17,134 bases of DNA, from assembly GCA_964567845.1 (NCBI GenBank), contig CAZMOG010000041.1:1-17134 (forward strand), given 5' to 3'. Each line of letters opens with the position of its first letter. Positions within the stretch are counted from its first letter, which is position 1. Origin of the DNA: RGIG9079 sp964567845. GTDB lineage: Bacteria > Bacteroidota > Bacteroidia > Bacteroidales > Marinifilaceae. Made by a program: the position numbers and the translations under genes. Positions 7,333-14,940 of this stretch are shown piece by piece. The notes under the pieces were generated by a model. The model was given only the letters and a program-made list of their open reading frames with translations. It did no database searches and was not told the origin of the DNA.

Positions 7333-8340
7333 ATGTTTAAGAGAATTGCAATATTACTCTTGTTTATAGTAGGAGCGATTCAAGGCGTTAATGCTCAGGA
7401 TATTGAGTATGGCGTGAAATTCGATTCTACCCACATGCTCATAGGTGACCAGCAGAATTTGACCTACATTGTGAAGAGTCAGATTCCGTTGAATATTATT
7501 TTTCCACAATATGAGAAGAATATTGGCGATTTAGAGATAATCTCGGGGCCGCAGATCGACTCTACGCATGAAAAGGGGCTCTATACCTACACCCAAACCT
7601 ATAGGATAACAACATTCGATACAGGTCTTGTTGTCATTCCACCGCAATCAATCCAGATTGCACTTGACGGTTTCAATAACTCATTGACAACCGATACAAT
7701 TATGGTGGCGGTAAGCACCTTTGAAGTTGATAAAGAGAAGGGAATGATAGACATTGAGGGGCCGGTGGATGCTCCGCTTACATTCCGTGAGGCCTTGCCC
7801 TATATTCTTTATTCATTGTTGGGCTTGTTGGTAATAGCTGCAATAATCTATGTGATTATGCGTATAAAGAGGGGTAAACCAATACTTGGAACCACCTCCG
7901 AGCCGGCAATACCGCCATATCAGGCAGCACTTCAAGGAATGCAGAGCATTGATGAAAGAAAATTGTGGCAAGCCGGAAACGAAAAACTCTTCTATACCGA
8001 GCTTACAATGGTGTTGCGTGAGTATCTCGATGGCGAGTTGGGTTTGCAGTGCATGGAGAGTACCACTATAGAGATTTTGGGATACCTGAAGCAGAGTGCA
8101 GCTGTCGATGAGCGTTGCCGTAACTTTATCGAGGAGATGTTGAGCAATGCAGACTTGGTGAAATTTGCAAAAATGACACCTCTGCAGGACGAGAACTACA
8201 ATTTTATGAAGGGAACCGCCGATTGCATTGACAAGATACATGCACAGGTTGTTGCAATAGAGCAGGCTAAAGCTGAACAGGCCAAAGCCGAGGCTGAGAC
8301 TCAAAATGTAACCGAAGAAAAGGAGGAGCAAAATGGCTGA
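7333..8340 (+). CDS. Short BatD-like exported membrane-anchored protein
   Basis: The 335-residue product begins with a signal peptide (residues 1 to about 21, ending GVNA/Q). A beta-rich periplasmic domain (about 22-150) precedes one membrane helix at 155-176 and a C-terminal domain of about 100 residues. A charged A/E/K/Q-rich tail ends the protein. The layout parallels BatD in this operon: periplasmic domain, membrane helix, then a domain with FY-E-L-Y-L, FIE-L and a K/RYA or KFA motif. It therefore looks like a shortened BatD relative and corresponds in position to the gene between DUF58 and batA in other Bacteroidota. A GTG at 7327 would add only two residues; I prefer ATG 7333. It overlaps batA by 8 bases. 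Confidence 0.82.
   Translation: MFKRIAILLLFIVGAIQGVNAQDIEYGVKFDSTHMLIGDQQNLTYIVKSQIPLNIIFPQYEKNIGDLEIISGPQIDSTHEKGLYTYTQTYRITTFDTGLVVIPPQSIQIALDGFNNSLTTDTIMVAVSTFEVDKEKGMIDIEGPVDAPLTFREALPYILYSLLGLLVIAAIIYVIMRIKRGKPILGTTSEPAIPPYQAALQGMQSIDERKLWQAGNEKLFYTELTMVLREYLDGELGLQCMESTTIEILGYLKQSAAVDERCRNFIEEMLSNADLVKFAKMTPLQDENYNFMKGTADCIDKIHAQVVAIEQAKAEQAKAEAETQNVTEEKEEQNG
8321..8326 (+). promoter_or_regulatory. Strong Shine-Dalgarno for batA inside the preceding gene
   Basis: AGGAGG lies six bases before ATG 8333, inside the last codons of the short BatD-like gene. Such a full match is uncommon in Bacteroidota, which usually start translation without one. It favours ATG 8333 over the in-frame ATG at 8342 as the batA start. 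Confidence 0.6.
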
Positions 8341-9325
8341 CATGACATTTAATAATCCGGAATTGCTATGGCTGATGCTCATAGTTGTGCCGATTGTGGT
8401 TTGGTATATCTTGAAAGAGAGAACCATACATGCCGATATGGCCTTCTCTTCACTATCTTTGTTAAAGCAGATCAAACGCAAAGGAAATCCATGGTTGCGC
8501 CACCTGCTCTTCGCCATGAGAATCCTGGCAATAATGCTATTGATTGTAGCTTTGGCACGTCCGCAACACAGCAACTCCTGGGAGGAGTATTCGAGCGAGG
8601 GTATAGATATTGTTCTTGCCGTTGATATTTCAAGCAGTATGCTTGCACGCGACTTTGCGCCCGACCGTCTTGAGGCGGCAAAAGAGGTTGCATCGAAATT
8701 TGTCAATGCCCGCAACCACGACAGAATAGGTTTGGTTGTGTTCAGTGGCGAGAGCTTTACTCAATGTCCATTGACCACCGACCACGCAGTTGTTGTAAAC
8801 CTGTTGAATGAGTTGAAGAGCGGAATGATCGAGGATGGAACCGCAATAGGGTTGGGACTTGCAAATGCAGTGAACAGATTAAAAGACAGTCAGGCCAAAT
8901 CGAAGGTGATAATCCTATTGACCGATGGAGTAAACAACCGCGGTTCAATAGCTCCTCAAACAGCAGCCGAGTTGGCAAAAACCTTTGGAATAAAGGTATA
9001 TACAATAGGAGTGGGTAGTTATGGAACTGCACCATATCCGGTGCAAACTCCATTCGGAATACAAATGCAGCAAATGCCTGTTGAAATCGATGAAACCTCG
9101 CTCATATCAATTGCAGATTTGACAGGTGGACGCTACTTCCGTGCCGACGACAACAGCAAACTTGAGAGCATTTACAACGAGATTGACAAATTGGAGAAAG
9201 ATAAGATAGAGGTGAAGCACTTTAGCAAAAAGTTGGAGCTATACTTCCCATTTGCCCTGGCGGCCCTTTTATTACTATTGGGCCAGGCCTTGCTAAGATA
9301 CTCACTGCTTCGTAGAATACCATAA
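8333..9325 (+). CDS. batA: Aerotolerance-type VWA membrane protein BatA
   Basis: BatA is an inner-membrane von Willebrand A protein. The 330 residues show two N-terminal membrane helices (about 11-26 and 57-75), a VWA domain (about 90-290) and a C-terminal helix (about 304-323). All MIDAS positions are present: DISSS (D98, S100, S102), T170 in DGTAIG and D198 in LLTDG. Two helices before the VWA domain and one after it fix a single side for the domain; related work places it variously, so the side is left open. The gene overlaps its upstream neighbour by 8 bases and precedes batB by 11 bases. BatA was first linked to oxygen tolerance in Bacteroides fragilis; its molecular role is not established. 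Confidence 0.93.
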   Translation: MADMTFNNPELLWLMLIVVPIVVWYILKERTIHADMAFSSLSLLKQIKRKGNPWLRHLLFAMRILAIMLLIVALARPQHSNSWEEYSSEGIDIVLAVDISSSMLARDFAPDRLEAAKEVASKFVNARNHDRIGLVVFSGESFTQCPLTTDHAVVVNLLNELKSGMIEDGTAIGLGLANAVNRLKDSQAKSKVIILLTDGVNNRGSIAPQTAAELAKTFGIKVYTIGVGSYGTAPYPVQTPFGIQMQQMPVEIDETSLISIADLTGGRYFRADDNSKLESIYNEIDKLEKDKIEVKHFSKKLELYFPFALAALLLLLGQALLRYSLLRRIP

Positions 9326-9336
9326 ATCAGAGAGTT

Positions 9337-10359
9337 ATGTTTAGATTTGCACATATATGGGTTTTGTATCTGTTGGTAGTGATACCAATATTGATAGCCT
9401 TTTTTGCAGTTATGCGTAACCGCAAACGCAAGGCCATGGAGCAGTTTGGCGATATGGAGCTTATAGCACCCCTAATGCCTATGCGTTCATCGGGTCGCGA
9501 GGTGTTTAAGTTTATTTTGCTACTCCTTGTAATATTCTTTACAATAATCGGAGCTGCAGGACCTCAGTTCGGTTCCAAATTGAAACAGGTACAAAAAGAG
9601 GGAATCGAGATAGAGATATTGCTCGATGTGTCGAACAGTATGCTTGCCGAGGATATAAAGCCAAACCGTTTGGAGCGTGCCAAATTGGCAATATCGCGAA
9701 TGGTGGACCGTTTGGCAAACGACAAGGTTGGATTGATTGTATTTGCGGGCGATGCCTACGTTCAACTTCCAATTACAACCGACTACTCGGCAACAAAACT
9801 CTTTCTGTCGAACATAGATACCGACGTGGTTCCTGTGCAGGGAACGGCAATCGGCAAGGCCATTGATTTGGCGGCAAAATCGTTCACTACCGATGAGTCT
9901 GCATCGAAGGCAATCATTGTCATCACCGATGGCGAGAACCATCAGGATGATGCGGTTAAGGCTGCAAAGGCTGCCCGTGAAAAGGGAATCAATGTCTTTG
10001 CAATTGGAATGGGATTGGAGCAGGGGGTACCTATCCCCGACGGCAAAGGTGGTTATAGAAAAGATGGCCGGGGCAACACCGTTGTATCAAAACTCGACGA
10101 GGAGATGTTGAAGCAGATTGTTGCTGCGGGCGAGGGCATGTATATTCGGGCAACCAATACCGATATTGGTCTGGATGCAATTCTTGAAGAGGTTGGTGAG
10201 ATGAAGACCGCACTTCTTGAGGAGCGAATCTACACCGATTACGACGAGAAGTTCAGTTACTTCTTATGGGTTGCACTATTTTTGGCCATTGTTGAACTGT
10301 TGGTTTTAGAGAGAAAGAACCGTTATTTAATGAAAATCAATCTGTTTAATAAGAAATGA
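9337..10359 (+). CDS. batB: Aerotolerance-type VWA membrane protein BatB
   Basis: BatB is a relative of BatA with the same plan: helices at about 7-25 and 57-74, a VWA domain (about 90-295) and a C-terminal helix (about 307-324), 340 residues in all. The MIDAS is intact, with DVSNS (D97, S99, S101), T170 in QGTAIG and D198 in VITDG. A loop at about 229-250 rich in G, K, P and R (VPIPDGKGG and following) is a usual feature of BatB and may carry ligand specificity, though that is inference. The stop overlaps the batC start as ATGA, so the two are translationally coupled. BatA and BatB side by side suggest a hetero-oligomer. Confidence 0.93.
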   Translation: MFRFAHIWVLYLLVVIPILIAFFAVMRNRKRKAMEQFGDMELIAPLMPMRSSGREVFKFILLLLVIFFTIIGAAGPQFGSKLKQVQKEGIEIEILLDVSNSMLAEDIKPNRLERAKLAISRMVDRLANDKVGLIVFAGDAYVQLPITTDYSATKLFLSNIDTDVVPVQGTAIGKAIDLAAKSFTTDESASKAIIVITDGENHQDDAVKAAKAAREKGINVFAIGMGLEQGVPIPDGKGGYRKDGRGNTVVSKLDEEMLKQIVAAGEGMYIRATNTDIGLDAILEEVGEMKTALLEERIYTDYDEKFSYFLWVALFLAIVELLVLERKNRYLMKINLFNKK

Positions 10360-11183
10360 TGAGACGGACTTTATTCATATTGATATGTTTTACACTGCTT
10401 CCCGTAGCACTTTATGCGCAGGAGGAGAGAAAGCATATCCGTAATGGAAACAAAATATATAACGAGGGTGATTATGAGAAGGCTCAAATTGAGTATCAGA
10501 CTGCCAAGGAGTTGAACGAGGACTCTTTTCAGGCAACATTCAATCTGGGCGATGCCTTCTTCAAAAAAGAGAAGTACGACGAGGCATTAAAACAGTTTGA
10601 ATCACTCACTGAGCGTGAAGATTTGACTCCTGAGCAGGCAGGTGCGGCCTGGTATAACTTAGGTAACAGCTATATGGCAACCCAAAAGCTCGACGAGGCT
10701 ATCGAGGCCTATAAGAACTCGTTGCGTGCACGCCCCAACAGCATGGAGGCAAAGTATAACTTAGAGTATGCCAAGAGCATGAAGCAGGATCAACAGAATC
10801 AACAGAATCAGGATCAAAATCAGCAAAATCAAAACCAGAATCAGCAGAACCAGCAGGATCAGCAGAATCAAAATCAGGAGCAGAATCAAGACCAAAACCA
10901 GAATAAGGACCAAGATAATCAGGATAATCAGGATCAGAACCAGAATCAAGATCAGCAAAATCAGGATAAACAGGACCGGCAGAATCAAAACCAGAATCAG
11001 AACCAAGATCAAAACCAAAATCAAAATGGGGAGCAGCAATCCGAATCTAAAATTTCAAAAGAGGATGCTGAGCGACTTCTTGAGGCATTGAGTGCTGATG
11101 AGCAGGATGTGCGTGATAAGGTTCAGAAGGAGAAAATGGAGGAGATTAAAGCAAGGCAGATGAAGATTGATAAGGATTGGTAA
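10356..11183 (+). CDS. batC: Exported TPR protein BatC with a long Gln/Asn/Asp-rich segment
   Basis: The 275-residue product starts with a signal peptide (residues 1 to about 21, LLPVALYAQ). TPR repeats follow at about 25-140, with recognisable helices such as GNKIYNEGDYEKAQIEY, ATFNLGDAFFKKEKYDEAL and AWYNLGNSYMATQKLDEAI. Residues 144-224 consist only of Q, N, D, E, K and R. A conserved-looking charged helix ends the protein (SKEDAERLLEALSADEQDV, then a K/E-rich stretch). TPR domains usually bind peptides, so BatC may hold partners of the BatA/BatB VWA proteins in the periplasm; that is inference. Two adjacent ATG codons (10356, 10359) are possible starts; the first overlaps batB by 4 bases. 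Confidence 0.92.
   Translation: MMRRTLFILICFTLLPVALYAQEERKHIRNGNKIYNEGDYEKAQIEYQTAKELNEDSFQATFNLGDAFFKKEKYDEALKQFESLTEREDLTPEQAGAAWYNLGNSYMATQKLDEAIEAYKNSLRARPNSMEAKYNLEYAKSMKQDQQNQQNQDQNQQNQNQNQQNQQDQQNQNQEQNQDQNQNKDQDNQDNQDQNQNQDQQNQDKQDRQNQNQNQNQDQNQNQNGEQQSESKISKEDAERLLEALSADEQDVRDKVQKEKMEEIKARQMKIDKDW
10785..11027 (+). repeat. Degenerate CAR-AAY coding repeat (poly Gln/Asn tract of batC)
   Basis: About 243 bases made mostly of CAA/CAG alternating with AAT/AAC and some GAT/GAC encode an 81-residue hydrophilic tract without a single hydrophobic residue. Synonymous codons vary irregularly (CAG AAT CAA AAC CAG), so the tract is not a freshly expanded identical repeat; selection seems to act on the amino acids. 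Length variation between strains is likely. Confidence 0.85.
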
Positions 11184-11202
11184 CTATAGTTAGGAGTTAG
11201 GA

Positions 11203-13056
11203 ATGAAGAGGGTTGTTTTATTTTTGGCGTTGTTTTTAGGAGCGGTTGTGGCCAAGGCACAAGATGTTGCGGTTACAGCAACGGCACCTTCGGTAGTCGA
11301 GGTGGGCGAGGCGTTCCGATTGGTATATTCGGTTAATGCAAAGGCCGATGCAATCAGTGGAGTAAAACTCGACGGATTTTCGATAATGGGTCCAAGTACA
11401 TCGTTCTCATCATCGAGTTCATGGGTTAACGGTAAACATACATCGAGTGTCGATTATAGTTATACCTATATTGTGAGTGCCGACAAGGAGGGAACATTTT
11501 CAATGCCGGTGGCAACTGTAACTGTCGATGGAAAGCAGTATAAATCGAATCAGGTATCAGTTCAAGTTGTTGCAGGTTCACCACAATCCGGTACCGGAAA
11601 TCAGGGTGGTGTGACCAATGGTGCAGCTGCACGGCAACGTGCCTCATCGGGACAATCGGCAGCCATAACAAACGAATCTCTCTTCACAGTAGTGGAGGTG
11701 AGTAAGAGTTCGTTGTATATGGGTGAATCTTTATTGGCAACCATAAAGCTCTATGTATCGCCTCAGGTGGATCTGAGCAACCTTGACAATGTGACATTCC
11801 CCAAGATGGAGGGATTTTTGGTTGAGGAGATCGATCCCAACCAGAATATAACCTTGACACGCACAAACTACAATGGCAAGGTTTACAACATGGCTGTAAT
11901 CAGAAAAATGTTGCTCTTTCCACAACATACGGGAGAGTTGGTTATAGACCCGTTCGAGATTGGTTGCATTGTTCGTGAAAGAATTTCAGGAACCGGCGAC
12001 AGCTTCTTCGATGACTTCTTCGGCAACTACCATGAGCGTAGAGTGATGCGCAAGAGCAGCCCTGTTAAAATCAATGTAAAGGAGTTGCCGGTGGCAGGAC
12101 GTCCTGCAGGATTCTCGGGAGTTGTTGGAAATATTACAGCAAAGGCAACCCTATCGGCCGACTCAGTTGCTGCGAACGAGGCCCTTACATATAAAATCAC
12201 AGTATCGGGTAGTGGAAACTTGAAGTTGATGACTGCCCCAACATTGAATCTGCCTCACGATTTCGAGGTTTATGAACCCAAAACAACCCGCAACATTGCG
12301 GCAACTGCAACAGGAAATCGTGGAACAGTAACATTTGAATATGTAATTATTCCTCGCTTTGCAGGAGAGTATCAGATTCCTGCATTGAAGATTCCATATT
12401 TCAATTCGGTAAACAACCGTTACGTAAGTGTCGATATAGAGCCGTTTAATGTAAAGGTACTGAAGGGTAATACTCCGACAGGTCAAACAGTGGGCGATGT
12501 GGTACAATCGTTCAAAAAAGAGGAGGTACGCCGAGTAGGTCAGGATATTCGATACATTAAAAGCGGTAATCTGCAACTTCGTAAAACCGGTTCATACTAC
12601 TTTGCCTCGGTTGCATATTTCCTATCCTTTATCATTCCCGCACTTCTCTTTATCGCGGGGGCAGTTATTTACCGTAGAAGAATTGCAGCGGCTGCCGATA
12701 TTGCCCGTGTAAAGAATAAGAGTGCCAACAAAATGGCAAAGCGCAGAATGAAGCTTGCCTTGAAGGCAATGAGTCAGGGTTCGGCAGAGTTGTTCTACCA
12801 GGAAACTTTGAATGCGTTGTGGGGATATGTAAGTTATAAACTTAATATCGATCCCGCCGAGCTTACTCGCGATAATGTGAGTGAGTTGCTAAGCAAACAT
12901 CAGGTAAATGAACCAATGATAAACAGTTTCATCGAGGTTCTTGACCGTTGCGAATATGCAAGATATGCTCCCGGCAGTAACCCTGCCAATGCAATGAACG
13001 AAATTTATAATCAGGCAATTTCGGTAATCACCGATTTGGACAAGGTAATCAGATAG
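11203..13056 (+). CDS. batD: BatD, exported membrane-anchored Bat protein
   Basis: BatD is a 617-residue protein with a signal peptide (1-20, ending VVAKAQ), a long periplasmic part made of repeated beta-sandwich-like units and one membrane helix at about 467-489. A basic linker (YRRRIAAAADIARVK, then NKMAKRRMKLALK) follows, and a helical C-terminal domain occupies about 510-617. The N-terminal unit has the VEVGEAFRLVYSVN and YTYIVSADKEGTFSMP motifs typical of the family. A serine/glycine/asparagine-rich linker at about 125-150 separates the first unit from the next. The helical C-terminal domain resembles that of the short BatD-like gene upstream. It starts 19 bases after batC and ends 3 bases before batE. 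Function beyond membership of the Bat complex is unknown. Confidence 0.92.
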   Translation: MKRVVLFLALFLGAVVAKAQDVAVTATAPSVVEVGEAFRLVYSVNAKADAISGVKLDGFSIMGPSTSFSSSSSWVNGKHTSSVDYSYTYIVSADKEGTFSMPVATVTVDGKQYKSNQVSVQVVAGSPQSGTGNQGGVTNGAAARQRASSGQSAAITNESLFTVVEVSKSSLYMGESLLATIKLYVSPQVDLSNLDNVTFPKMEGFLVEEIDPNQNITLTRTNYNGKVYNMAVIRKMLLFPQHTGELVIDPFEIGCIVRERISGTGDSFFDDFFGNYHERRVMRKSSPVKINVKELPVAGRPAGFSGVVGNITAKATLSADSVAANEALTYKITVSGSGNLKLMTAPTLNLPHDFEVYEPKTTRNIAATATGNRGTVTFEYVIIPRFAGEYQIPALKIPYFNSVNNRYVSVDIEPFNVKVLKGNTPTGQTVGDVVQSFKKEEVRRVGQDIRYIKSGNLQLRKTGSYYFASVAYFLSFIIPALLFIAGAVIYRRRIAAAADIARVKNKSANKMAKRRMKLALKAMSQGSAELFYQETLNALWGYVSYKLNIDPAELTRDNVSELLSKHQVNEPMINSFIEVLDRCEYARYAPGSNPANAMNEIYNQAISVITDLDKVIR

Positions 13057-13059
13057 GCT

Positions 13060-13806
13060 ATGAAGAGAGTTATTATATATGTTTTGACACTTCTGTTCAG
13101 TGTAAATGCTCTATATGCTCAGAGCGCGGAACAGGCGGAGAGTTACTATCAGAGCGGTGATTATGATAAAGCCATTCAGGAGTATAACACACTTTTAGAG
13201 CAGGGCAACAGCAGTGCTGCACTATACTTCAATTTGGGTAACTGTTACTACAAGATAGGCGAAAATACCAAGGCAATTATCAACTATGAAAGAGCAAAGC
13301 GTTTGGCTCCGGGAGACAAGGATATTAGGTACAACTTAGAGTTGGCTCAAAAGGCAACAGTCGATAAGATTGAAACCTTGCCCGAAATATTCTTTGTCCG
13401 ATGGTATAAATCGTTTATCGATTCAATATCGGTCGATGGTTGGGCATACTTTTCGGTAGTGGCCTTTGTTGTGGTGCTTATAATGCTCTGTATGTTCCTC
13501 TTCTCAAACTACTCTGTGGTGAAGAAGATTGGATTTTATGTGGGAATTGTTTCCTTTGTGGTGACAATATGGAGTGTATGTGTGGCTCATGAGCGATATT
13601 CCCATGAAATAGAGCACAATCAAGCCATAATAACCACTCCAAGCGTTGCAGTTAAGTCCTCGCCCGATAATTCAGGAACAGATCTGTTTGTTGTGCACGA
13701 GGGTTTAAAGGTTGATATCCTCTCAACTATAGGCAGTTGGTACAATATTAAGCTTGCCGATGGAAACGAAGGTTGGATTTCCGAGAGCGATTTGGAGAGA
13801 ATCTGA
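13060..13806 (+). CDS. batE: BatE, exported TPR protein with two membrane helices and an SH3-like domain
   Basis: The 248-residue product has a signal peptide (1-20, NALYAQ). TPR repeats at about 22-110 include AESYYQSGDYDKAIQEY and AALYFNLGNCYYKIGENTKA. Two membrane helices lie at about 128-148 and 156-174, and a bacterial SH3-like domain at about 188-248 contains VAVKSSPDNSGTDLFVV and WYNIKLADGNEGWI. Two helices form a hairpin, so the TPR and SH3 parts lie on the same side, the periplasm. SH3b domains often bind cell-wall peptides, so contact with peptidoglycan is possible but inferred. It follows batD by 3 bases and closes the operon; the dnaX promoter overlaps its last codons. Confidence 0.9.
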   Translation: MKRVIIYVLTLLFSVNALYAQSAEQAESYYQSGDYDKAIQEYNTLLEQGNSSAALYFNLGNCYYKIGENTKAIINYERAKRLAPGDKDIRYNLELAQKATVDKIETLPEIFFVRWYKSFIDSISVDGWAYFSVVAFVVVLIMLCMFLFSNYSVVKKIGFYVGIVSFVVTIWSVCVAHERYSHEIEHNQAIITTPSVAVKSSPDNSGTDLFVVHEGLKVDILSTIGSWYNIKLADGNEGWISESDLERI

Positions 13807-13824
13807 TATTTTTTCTTACCTTTG
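13791..13824 (+). promoter_or_regulatory. Bacteroidota-type promoter for dnaX inside the batE 3' end
   Basis: TTTG at 13791-13794 and TACCTTTG at 13817-13824 match both elements of the Bacteroidota consensus (TTTG, TAnnTTTG) with a 22-base spacer, slightly long. The start site should fall a few bases after 13824, that is at or within about two bases of ATG 13831. The dnaX message may therefore have no leader or almost none. Confidence 0.65.
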
Positions 13825-13830
13825 TGGTGT

Positions 13831-14940
13831 ATGGAACAGTATGTAGTATCGGCTAGAAAGTATAGACCCGCATCGTTTGATACGGTGGTAGGGCAGTTGT
13901 CCATTACCCAAACCTTGAAAAATGCCATTCAAACCAAGCAGTTGGCTCAAGCATACCTGTTTACAGGTCCAAGAGGTGTGGGTAAAACAACGTGTGCCCG
14001 AATCTTTGCCAAGACTATCAACTGTATGAATCCAAAGGCCGATGGCGAGGCTTGTGAAGAGTGCGAGTCATGCAAGGCCTTTAACGAGGGGCGTTCACTC
14101 AATATCCATGAGTTGGATGCGGCATCGAATAACAGTGTCGATGATATTCGTTCGCTTGTTGAACAGGTAAGAATACCGCCCCAAATCGGAAAGTATAGCG
14201 TTTACATTATCGATGAGGTACATATGTTAAGTACCGGTGCTTTCAACGCTTTTCTTAAGACATTGGAGGAGCCACCTGCATACGCTGTATTTATCCTTGC
14301 AACCACAGAGAAGCATAAAATTCTGCCCACAATATTGTCGCGTTGTCAGATATATAACTTCAATAGAATAGGGGTTAAGCAGACCATTGAGCATTTGAAG
14401 TATATTGCAGCAAAAGAGGGTATTGCTGTAGATGATAACGCTTTGGATATTATTGCCCAAAAGGCGGATGGAGGTATGCGCGATGCCTTGTCGATTTTCG
14501 ATCAGGTTGCCAACTTCTGTCAGGGACACATTACATACGAAAAGGTGATTCAGGATTTGAACGTTCTGGATTACGACTACTATTTCCGTTTAACGGAGCT
14601 TGCCTATCTTGGAAAGATTACCGAGAGTATGTTGCTTGTCAATGAGATTCTATCGAAGGGTTTCGACGGAGGTTTGCTGATGAGCGGTTTAGGAAAACAT
14701 ATCCGCGATGTGTTGGTTTCAAAGGATACACAAACAGTGAAACTTTTGGAGATGGGACAGGAGCTTCAGGCACGTTATGTCAAGCAGGGGGCTGATTGCT
14801 CTACAGATTTCCTTTTCGAAGCTCTTAAACTTTTGGAGCAGGGCGAGGCGCACTATAAATATACCATTGAGAAGCGTTTGTGCGTTGAGCTTACCATAAT
14901 TAAGCTCTGTCAAGTTAATGAGCTTAAAAAAAAAAGTTGA
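13831..14940 (+). CDS. dnaX: DNA polymerase III gamma-like subunit (zero-frame product of dnaX)
   Basis: DnaX is the ATPase motor of the clamp loader that puts the sliding clamp on DNA. From ATG 13831 the zero frame gives 369 residues. They include Walker A GPRGVGKT (46-53), zinc cysteines C65, C75, C78 and C81, DEVH (128-131), sensor-1 ATTEKHK (157-163) and SRC (170-172). The AAA+ lid and the collar domain (domain III) follow, ending in ELKKKS. The frame then closes at TGA 14938 directly after a run of ten A. By comparison with E. coli, where domain III ends near residue 370, the short protein would be a complete clamp-loader gamma lacking the tau tail. A TTG at 13822 is not used as start because it lies inside the -7 box. 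Confidence 0.93.
   Translation: MEQYVVSARKYRPASFDTVVGQLSITQTLKNAIQTKQLAQAYLFTGPRGVGKTTCARIFAKTINCMNPKADGEACEECESCKAFNEGRSLNIHELDAASNNSVDDIRSLVEQVRIPPQIGKYSVYIIDEVHMLSTGAFNAFLKTLEEPPAYAVFILATTEKHKILPTILSRCQIYNFNRIGVKQTIEHLKYIAAKEGIAVDDNALDIIAQKADGGMRDALSIFDQVANFCQGHITYEKVIQDLNVLDYDYYFRLTELAYLGKITESMLLVNEILSKGFDGGLLMSGLGKHIRDVLVSKDTQTVKLLEMGQELQARYVKQGADCSTDFLFEALKLLEQGEAHYKYTIEKRLCVELTIIKLCQVNELKKKS
14926..14936 (+). other. A10 slippery run joining the two dnaX frames
   Basis: Ten A followed by G. The zero frame reads CTT AAA AAA AAA AGT TGA. A shift of -1 on the A AAA AAA portion, or one A added to the mRNA by RNA polymerase stuttering, gives AAG TTG AGG and opens the downstream frame. No strong Shine-Dalgarno upstream and no strong stem downstream is visible by eye, which leans toward transcriptional slippage as known for Thermus thermophilus dnaX. 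Confidence 0.75.

Noticed and set aside
7813..8715. Minus-strand open frame of 300 residues
   Set aside because: It is antisense to the short BatD-like gene and batA, both well supported, and has no domain signature.
10785..11027. CRISPR-like array
   Set aside because: The repeats are short, in frame, without spacers, and encode a Gln/Asn tract inside batC.
10761..11039. Minus-strand open frame of 92 residues made almost only of Leu, Ile and Val, resembling a membrane peptide
   Set aside because: It is the antisense reading of the CAR/AAY repeat in batC; complementary GTT/ATT/TTG-like codons make any such frame hydrophobic and stop-free. It has no start context of its own.
13822..13830. TTG 13822 as the dnaX start
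   Set aside because: It lies inside the -7 promoter box and would add MWC before the conserved start MEQYVVSARKYRP.
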